DNA from: Prosopocoilus inquinatus
Taxonomy: Eukaryota; Arthropoda; Insecta; Coleoptera; Lucanidae
NCBI GenBank assembly: GCA_036172665.1
Contig: CM069871.1
Span: forward strand, 58,526,713-58,590,712
Length of the DNA stretch: 64,000 bases
Direction: 5' to 3'
A program made the translations under genes and the position numbers. The notes beneath the pieces are model-generated. The model was not told the DNA's origin. It saw only the letters and a program-made list of their open reading frames with translations, and did not search any database. Of this stretch, positions 57,137-64,000 are shown one piece after another. Each line of letters opens with the position of its first letter. The first letter of the stretch is position 1.

Positions 57137-57481
57137 CCATGCGATCAACGGAATTTATAATTAGAGCAGGCTGTGATATTTTCCAAAAATTTGGCAACAT
57201 AGGCCTGCAGTTTGAAATAAAAAATCTAAAATGTCAGAATTGGGACATCTATTTTTTTATGATAATAAACGGATTTGTCTCTCTTAATATTCTAAAAAAG
57301 GATTTAAATCAGCATCCTTACAAAATAAAATAACAAAATAAAAATTGTACAAAGCACTAGCGTCAAACGTCAAATATGACAACTGTCAATCTATTATTTA
57401 TTTCTCAGTGTATCCAACCACACAGCATAAAATAGCACTAATCACAGCCTTTTCTAATTATGAATTCCGTTGATCACCCGG
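57137..57481. mobile_element. MITE, Tc1/mariner type, 345 bp
   Basis: Inverted ends of about 35-40 bp share GATCAACGGAATT.ATAATT and AGGCTGTGAT, with TA on both sides (57135-57136, 57482-57483). It is non-coding. TA flanks and size point to a mariner/Tc1-mobilised miniature element. Confidence 0.75.
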
Positions 57482-58181
57482 TACTTATGCATACGTTTTT
57501 GAAGCTGAAATTGTACAACGTACCAACTGTTAAATAATCGTACTAAAACAACTACAATCGTACGGTTGGCAACATTGATCATCAGAAACAACGCAGCGAA
57601 CCAGCTTGAACTTTTCCAACACTTGGCGGTTTGACTTGCCTTAATCACCAACATTCAGAAATCAAAACTCCGAACCAAACAAATATTTAGTTTCTTTAGT
57701 TACTTTGGTTTAATTAAGAAATTGAAAAATTCTCTGGATATAACGACTTTTTCATGTGTTGGCAACACTGACTGCAAAGTACGATGCGGGAACAAAAACG
57801 AAAGTATCACGTGGGAAAACTAGCCAACTGTAAATTAGGAAAATAATCTCGAGAAGAATACACATGCCTGCGAGTTAGGAACGTGCGATACCTAGAATAA
57901 TGTAGTAAATATAATAGTGTCGGGTTCACAGAATAGAAGATGTCAACTATCATGGATGAAAGTAACGATAGAGTAAAAGCAACTGTAACAAAACACAAAT
58001 CGGCATCCAATGCCGAGAGTACTTCCCAATATAGCGTCGGAAATTCGGCATTTAGCACTCGAGACAAATTTATTCTCCAGTTATCGTATGAACTAACCAA
58101 AGCTATTAGTTTTCTTTACTTTCCGCAGCTACCATTTACGATCACTTTGTATTATTTTAATTTTTTAACGTTTCATCTCAG

Positions 58182-58383
58182 ATTAACGCACCCAAAAATC
58201 GTTCGTGCCTGCGGATTAGCACTGAAATGCTTCGAAAAGAATTCGACGTACACAAATCACTGTATCATCAAACTGCTGCACCGTATTGCCTTCGACTGCA
58301 AGATGCACACCATGGTTTTTCAAGCGACCATTTTCAGAACTTTCCAAAGCATTTATGAAGTTAAGGGCTTACCCCAGTATAAG
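58182..58383 (+). CDS. timeout: timeout/TIMELESS internal exon (third)
   Basis: 202-bp exon with acceptor TTAACGTTTCATCTCAG (AG at 58180-58181) and donor GTAGTA (58384). It encodes LTHPKIVRACGLALKCFEKN, then STYTNHCIIKLLHRIAFDCK, then a segment ending LPQYK. The TNHCIxKxLHRIAxDxK signature with the following FQxxxFRTFQ is the hallmark of TIMELESS/timeout proteins, which act at replication forks with Tipin and in insects also affect development and clock function. Here an open frame extends past both splice sites (57940-58437), which is fortuitous. No in-frame damage is seen, so this looks like a live gene whose later exons lie beyond the window. Confidence 0.88.
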
Positions 58384-58682
58384 GTAGTACAAGGTATTCT
58401 TTTACTGTGTGCAAATAAAAAAGAAATCTCAGTATAAGTACATGAGTGGGTATTTTTTTTTTGGTGGCTGCCGTATCGTAGCCAAAAAATTTCGTAGATA
58501 CCACTTGTTTGGAACTGCAGAAATGTGCGAGAAAGAAATATTTAGCAAGGTCAATCACGCCTTCCTCTGCAGTCGGTAGGAAAACGCTCACCGATACCTC
58601 ACCCGATCATCAACGCAGCATTTCGTAATAATAATCACTGATATTGTTTATTAAATATTTTACTTAAAATTTTAAATCACAA

Positions 58683-59469
58683 GGGCCGGTATTATAAAGC
58701 TTTTTACTTTTCAAGTAAAATTTATTCTGAAACTATTTTAATTTACTTGATAGATTTTCATATTATAAACATCAAGTAACTTTACTGGCATAGTAAATCT
58801 ACCGAATAAATTACTCCCTCGATTTTTAAGCAAATAAATTTTAATTATTTGTTTAAACTGACAGCAAGCTAATTGACACATTTCAGATTTTAAACAAAAA
58901 TTATATTTTAGGAAAGTTCTGTGAAAAAACATTACTTGGTTTAAATTCTTGTAAAATCTAGTAAAAATATTCCAGTTATGTTTTCAATATCATCCATGTC
59001 GGATATCAGTAGCTTGTCTTCGATATTAACTGAAGACGAAGGACGTGTCCAGATGGTCCAAAGGCGTCGGCGCCGGCGTCCTGTAGTTTTTAATCCAGGA
59101 TAAAACCCTTTTGAATTTTATAATGAAAAAGAATTTAAAAACAGGTTTAGATTGTCGAAAGAATCTGCTGAATATGTGTTAAGTCTGATTGAGAACGACA
59201 TTAAGCCCTTAACTTGAAGTCAATTAAAATATAAAGCAGTTTCCTTATTTTGTTCCGTATAATTTTTTTCTCTTTCCCGTTTCTTTTCTTTTTTCTATTT
59301 CGAGTATCAAACTTCCGCGCGAATTCAATTTCAGTTTAATAGTTGGATTACTATTTACTTGGTAGATTCTTTTTATAATACGCAAAGTTATTTATTCAGT
59401 AATTTACTTACCAAGTAAATTTACTTGGCAACTACTTGGTAATTTATTTGGTGTTTATAATACCCGACC
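58683..59469. mobile_element. PIF/Harbinger relic
   Basis: 787 bp with ends GGGCCGGTATTATAAA and, on the complement, GGTCGGGTATTATAAA. Flanking trinucleotides are CAA (left) and TAA (right), consistent with a 3-bp target duplication with one change. Subterminal TTTACTTG/CAAGTAAA words recur in both orientations. It contains a fragment resembling the N-terminal part of the Harbinger nuclease. Confidence 0.7.
58978..59217 (+). pseudogene. Harbinger transposase N-terminal fragment
   Basis: From ATG 58978 the frame reads MFSISSMSDISSLSSIL, a basic RRRRRRPVVFNPG stretch, a TAA, then FYNEKEFKNRFRLSKESAEY and VLSLIENDIKPLT before TGA at 59217. The FRLSKE...VLSLIENDI motif is the typical start of the HARBI1-like nuclease. 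Everything downstream, including the catalytic residues, is missing. Confidence 0.7.
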
Positions 59470-60154
59470 TAAGCGAAGTAACGTTACGTTTATTTGTTTT
59501 ACGATATCAACTATCGGTGAATAAATCCGAAAATGTATGCATCAATTAGGCGAGCGCGGTAGAAATGTTTTTCCTTCTTCCTTTTACGTAAATCAACTTT
59601 TGCTAATCTGTTGCAAGCTATGAAAGTACTATTTACAGTCAGTCAGTAAAATTGCAATTACTTGGAGTGAAGTTACATTTGTATATTTTAATTAATCCAG
59701 GCGCATTGTGAACGCGTTTAAAATGTTTTGATTGACCGGATGATTTACGACATCGTTCGTGCACAAGGTCAAGTTAAACACTGACCTATCTTCGCGTTGG
59801 CATTCAATAGGCGATCGCGAGAGTTATGCCATCATCTTCTAATTAGCTGTGCCAGCAGTTCTCAAACGGTTTGGTTTGAAAATCCGCCACTGCATTTTTT
59901 TCGAAAACTATATTAGGTTGATCGTCGTTTTTCTTTTTCTTTATCAACTAATTCATATTTCGAAGGTAGGGAGATATAATTTTTTATTTGCAAATTGAAG
60001 AGTATACTTTTCTAAACAATATACTACGCAAATGTTAACCCGTTCTTAATTGTATGTTTTTACGAAGAATAACAAAAAAAAACGAAGAATTCTTGAACCT
60101 ATTGTTATACGAGTTTAAGAAGGAAAGTAGCTGCACAAGTGGCTTAGAATATCT
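59470..60154. other. Anonymous DNA (timeout intron by position)
   Basis: No exon or repeat recognised. Confidence 0.45.
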
Positions 60155-60647
60155 GTGAGAAGAAGACATAATCTTTTAGTATTAAGCCATGCCCAACATG
60201 AATTTATAAAATTTAGAAATTGCGATTTTACTCTTCGAAGAAGTCGTACTTCTGGTTGCCCTTTAAAGATTAACCATTTTTTTTTGCAATTTATTAAAGA
60301 AAATACGGTTACTACAACATATCGATTGTCAGACGAGTTGGGTGCATTCAATTCAACCATTTGGTGCCACTTAAGAGGTCGTAGTACGATTATTAAACGT
60401 TCTACAAAAATTTCACATAACTTAAATAAATCTCAACCTAAACACCTTAAACATATGTACAAAATTACTCCAAACTCTCCGCCACAATCGTTTTTTGTGA
60501 TAAGTCATGATTTATGCAGAAATATGGATTCTTTTAAAAATCCCCACTGGTATAAACATCTTAATCTTCGACAAGTGCCTTTTTCAGTCGTTAACAAAGA
60601 TCGTTTTGGAAGGTAAGTAATGTTCAGTGTTTGATGGAATATCTTTG
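60155..60647 (+). pseudogene. Mariner transposase relic, 5' part
   Basis: The open frame 60155-60616 carries a mariner-type DNA-binding region: EFIKFRNCDFTLRRSRTSGC, then FIKENTVTTTYRLSDELGAF with NSTIWCHLRG (the second helix-turn-helix) and HNLNKSQPKHLKHM (the linker). It runs into FGR-stop-VMF, matching the KVMxxVWW strand of mariner, at the point where a 3-kb insert interrupts it. The catalytic region resumes at 63703. This is a different and older lineage from the mariner at 8.75 kb. Confidence 0.7.
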
Positions 60648-63600
60648 TTTGATTCTGCATCTCATGAAGCAAAAATATACAGGGTGTTCCATTTACGAAA
60701 ACTAAGTTTCGGGCAATTGAACAGAGCAAAGTTTGACACTATATTTTGATGACCCCGTGAATTTTTCAATGATAACTAGGACATGATTTGAAAGACTGAA
60801 CATTATTCTCTCAAACGACAGGCAGCTTGAATCTTGAAATTTGAAAGTGTTTAAAATACATTCTCTTAAATGAAAAGCCATCGAAATGATTTTTTTTTTT
60901 TAGAAATTCGAAGATATCTCAAAAACCGTTACATTTAAGTACAGGAAGACCTTAACAACTTTTGCTTGGAATAACGTGTTGAATCAGAATTTGCAATAAA
61001 AGGTATAGCATTCCATTTCAAATAAGAAAGTTAATGGCGATATAACCGGAAGTGATATAAAGTGAAAATATTTTATTCTAAAAGATCACTTCCTCCTAGG
61101 GTAATGTGTTATTTTTCAAAATATTTGTATGTTTCTTTTCCCGAGAACTTTTAATAGGCCACTCAACTTGGAATATAATTATAAACGACTTAGGGGCGGA
61201 TTCTGTAACTTATTAACGGGCTGTTATAATTTAGAGGTCATATAAAATTTAAAATGCAGTTCCATGATTGGTTAACAACAAAATTTAACACCACTTTATT
61301 GGTTTTGATACAGAATAGGCTATTAATTTTGAAAATTTGTGTGAAGAGAATGTTATGAATGAAATACTATGCAGGGCGTTTACAGTCTCTTATTTTTTTT
61401 TTAAAGAATAATAAGGCGTTTCAAAAAAAGGCGATTAACTCAGTAGTACCTTAACAAACATTTTATAATAAAGGATATACAGGGGGCTCGTTCTATTCGT
61501 GCCATTTCTAGAAATATAAAGGTTTATTATTTTATATTGCTTGGTTAACAAGTTATGATCACTTCTTATCTAAAAACTACTTTAATAATTTTAATATCCG
61601 TTCTAACGTTTAGAACTCAAGTAACCACAAGTGCTTTATTAAATTCTTAAAAATGTGTATATAAAGCAGTTTTGGTTACTTGAGAAGTTATTTGCAACTA
61701 AACTTTATGATTGCAAATACACTTAAAAATAACTCGAATTTATTGTCTGGTAGAAAAAATTAGCTTATTTTTCATCGTTTATACATAGCGAGTCAAAATT
61801 GTGTGTAAATGTGAGTAGCCCTTTCTGAACATATAAGGTATTAATATGTTATAGGGGTGGTCAAAAAGATATGGTCAATTTAGTAAATGAAGTTGACTTT
61901 TGTCCGATGAAAATTGTAAATAACAAGTTTTTAAACTTAAACAGAACAATCGATAGTGAAATGCTGAGTGCCTTTCCATTTATAATTCTAATTTAGCTTT
62001 AAAATTTTCTGGTGAAATTAGTTAAGTGTTTCTCCGGAATCAATTTAATATTAATCGTATCTTCTTAAATAATTTCATATAAGACCAAGTTCAGAACTTT
62101 GCGAAACCCTGTATTTATTAATAATTTTAAACTCTGCAGTAACCCGGTTATCTTAAACCTTAAAATTAATTTGAGTTGCAATGTCTGCGTTGATAATTAA
62201 TGGTGGGAAACACAGCTTACAAATAAAATTAAAAAAGAAAACAAATCATACCATAAACAAATTTTTGTTATTTGTTAATTTCCGTCATTTGAGGGTCCTA
62301 ATCATTGCCTTCAAAATTGAAACGCATCGACCACAAATACCCCGCGTAATTACATCAATTTTAACAATAAAAACAATGAACAGATTAAGTAATGGTTTAA
62401 AAAATAATTGTGCCAAATTTGACCTCGAAAGTCTTAAAAATGGCGGAATTAACACAGGAAGGAATAAAATATGTGTAGGCAAAGTGGTATTTCTTTTGAA
62501 CTCAGAAGAAAATTTTACTAAAAATATTGAAATCATGGAAATATACCAAATTTCAACGTCCTATTCATTCATTTGTTTTTCATAATTACATAATTTTTAA
62601 TCTGAATATTTTTTAATCATCTGCAAATTTTAAATGGTACAATTTAATTTTTCTTACTTTTTTATATTATACCTTCATGTTTCGCTTTTTTAAAATTTAT
62701 TAAAACTTGAATGCTACATTATCATTGATCTAAGTTAGAACGATTGTCTTTTGTTTTGTGAGATTTTTTTGGTTTGAGTTCAAGCGTTTCCAAAATATTT
62801 TCTTTTTTTTATTTATTGCCTGCGCAAGTCATCTTTCATTTCCTTTAACTATATCGTTCAGTCGGCCTTTGTTTTTTTTTTTTGTTTAATTTACATTTAG
62901 TTACTTTTTTCTATTTTATTCTCAATTTCCCTTTGTGATCCAAATCTGAGCGAGTATTTTTTTATTTTAAGTAATTTTTTGGTTTAAATGTAAGAGGTCG
63001 CTTTCATTTTTGTCCTCGATTTTTAATTTGATTGGGTTTGAGATGTCTTCTTTTAAATTAAAGTGATCGTCTTTTGTTTCTGAAATTTGTTAATTTTTTG
63101 GTTGTTTGTTTGTTTGTTGCTTGCGCAAAGATTCTGTATTTATTTTTTTATTTTGTAACAAGATCGTTCGATTGTCTTTTGTTTATGCTATTTTACTTTA
63201 TTTTTAAAATTTTTCTGATTTTTTTTCAATTTGCCCTTGTCCATTTCAGGGTTAGGTTTTTTCTTTATTTTGACTGATCTTTTGTTGTTTAAACTCAAGC
63301 GATCGTTTTCGTTTCTGAAATTTGTTTGATTTTTTCCAAATTTTCAAAAGAGAATCCTTCCCAAAGTACTTCCAATTGTTTCTTCGATTTTTATTATTTG
63401 ATTGTTTTTCTTGTTTTGAAAATTAAAGCGATCGTCTTTTGTTACTGAAATTTGTTTTTGTTTCTTCTTTATTTCTCGTTCGAGCAGAGCATTTGGCAAA
63501 TATGATCTTTTTTATTTAATTTAACCACTTCATTCTGTCCTCAAAATTACAAAAACTATTAGGAATGAAAAAAGAGTTGTCCTTTTTGATTACTAATATT

Positions 63601-63702
63601 TGTTTTTGTTTGATTGTTTTAAAAATAGGATAAAGTGGTCAAGTTAAATGTAAAAGATTAATATATTTGACAAATATCGGAATGCATGGAGCCGGCTCTA
63701 CA
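60648..63702. other. 3.05-kb insert inside mariner relic, flanked by 59-bp direct repeats
   Basis: 60589-60647 and 63703-63761 are the same 59 bases of mariner sequence with one difference, so the intervening 3055 bp was inserted with a long duplication of the target. The left portion has ATACAGGGTGTTCC near 60680 and phrases typical of dispersed insect repeats. The open frame 62181-62585 has no domain. The right third is the T-rich array. The insert ends GGAGCCGGCTCTACA, with a 10-bp palindrome GAGCCGGCTC. No inverted ends or transposase were found, so its class is unknown. Confidence 0.7.
62640..63660 (+). repeat. T-rich degenerate array
   Basis: Strong T excess on one strand, with recurring units that begin like CGATCGTCTTTTG and continue TTTCTGAAATTTGTT. 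Clear starts lie near 62740, 63065, 63170, 63300 and 63430, roughly 105-130 bases apart. Similar words occur at 56290-57060. Open frames here are compositional. Confidence 0.6.
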
Positions 63703-64000
63703 CGTTAACAAAGATCGTTTTGGAAGGTAAGTAATGTTCAATGTTTGATGGAATATCTTTGGCGTGATCCATTTTGAACTTGTTTCAAATGTTCGTACAG
63801 TTAATGCTGCAATCTGTTGTGTTCACCTTACCAAAGTACACGAAATTTTACGTTTAGGGTACCCTGCATTGGTAAATACAAATCACGTGATCTACCACCA
63901 GGATTATGCAAAACCGCATAGTACAATTAGGTCTCAATAAAAACTGATGGAGCTTGGATGGGCTTTTCTTCCTCTTTCTGCATAAAGTCCGGATATTGCT
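63703..64000 (+). pseudogene. Mariner transposase relic, 3' part
   Basis: It repeats the 59-bp junction and continues into GVIHFELVSNVRTVNAAICC and LVNTNHVIYHQDYAKPHSTI, the second catalytic block (HQDxAxPH, Asp kept), then LMELGWAFLP and SPDI near the window edge. In-frame stops are present (after RSQ and LSA). It continues past the right edge. Confidence 0.75.

Larger units (their letters stand above)
56039..57770. mobile_element. Candidate hAT-like element, T-rich, holding a MITE
   Basis: Ends are CAGTGTTGCCAAC (from 56039) and its exact complement GTTGGCAACACTG (ending 57770), a 13-bp inverted repeat of hAT type. The adjoining 8-mers (AGCATAAG and ACTGCAAA) do not match, so the pair is not proven. 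The interior 56290-57060 is strongly T-rich with recurring (G)CGATCGT words, as in the hAT element at 5.3-8.0 kb and the array at 62.6-63.7 kb. No transposase is visible. Confidence 0.35.
52757..58181 (+). other. Repeat-rich timeout intron, 5.4 kb
   Basis: Bounded by GTAATA and CATCTCAG. It contains the paired repeat D blocks (53480-53620, 56150-56270), a 103-bp tandem pair, a T-rich hAT-like element and a MITE. The 53700-55300 part is anonymous, with GC-richer blocks near 54300-54450. Open frames on both strands around 54800-55280 have no domain. Confidence 0.65.

Noticed and set aside
57940..58437. The 165-codon open frame taken as a whole gene or a timeless retro-copy
   Set aside because: The conserved part starts and stops exactly at good splice sites and joins in phase with 52684-52756; residues outside those bounds do not fit the family.
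60617..60622. GTAAGT after GGAAG as a splice donor, repeated at 63726
   Set aside because: Both lie in mariner coding sequence (K/R-VMF strand) duplicated around the 3-kb insert; not a host exon boundary.
62640..63280. Hydrophobic open frame at 63074-63277 suggesting a membrane protein
   Set aside because: Same T-rich composition effect; no start context, homology or conserved residues.
1..64000. CRISPR arrays, bacterial operons or prophage
   Set aside because: Sequence is eukaryotic nuclear DNA; no short regularly spaced identical repeats with unique spacers and no bacterial gene layout.

Overview
This is eukaryotic, AT-rich nuclear DNA from an insect, probably a beetle-like holometabolan; the order is inference. 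Support comes from mariner, piggyBac, hAT, PIF/Harbinger and Ty3/Gypsy elements, an errantivirus with an env gene, and intron-split exons of a host gene. Most of the window is transposable element or dispersed repeat. The only host gene I recognise is a three-exon piece of timeout/TIMELESS on the + strand (52535-52591, 52684-52756, 58182-58383).

Layout. 1-80: a hammerhead ribozyme on the - strand, of the kind carried by Penelope-like elements. 2.8-8.7 kb: two dispersed repeat families (A and B); B is interrupted by a T-rich non-autonomous hAT element, part of which was then tandemly duplicated (988 bp). 8.75-10.05 kb: a complete but dead mariner. 10.5-16.4 kb: an errantivirus-type provirus on the - strand with LTRs I read as identical, open gag and env, and a pol frame from which RT and RNase H are missing in frame. 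16.5-31.0 kb: a three-level nest. A DNA element with about 0.5-kb inverted arms holds an older Ty3/Gypsy element with 171-bp LTRs and decayed frames. That element holds a young Ty3/Gypsy element with 1354-bp LTRs and an intact 1533-residue gag-pol frame.

31-37 kb: repeat-B copies and anonymous DNA. 37.5-39.9 kb: a piggyBac whose transposase is broken only by one in-frame stop. 40-51.8 kb: small foldback units, a roughly 150-bp tandem array with hairpin-forming units, several repeat-A copies in both orientations, and a 0.5-kb direct duplication. 52.5-58.4 kb: timeout exons separated by a 5.4-kb intron full of repeats, including a TA-flanked MITE inside a T-rich hAT-like element. 58.7-59.5 kb: a Harbinger relic. 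60.1-64.0 kb: a second, older mariner relic split by a 3.05-kb insert flanked by 59-bp direct repeats.

How the parts relate. The transposons are independent insertions that can be ordered by nesting and LTR identity: inverted-arm element, then the 171-bp-LTR Gypsy, then the 1354-bp-LTR Gypsy. The errantivirus copy is also very recent. DNA upstream of 52.5 kb may be further timeout intron, but I found no earlier exon.
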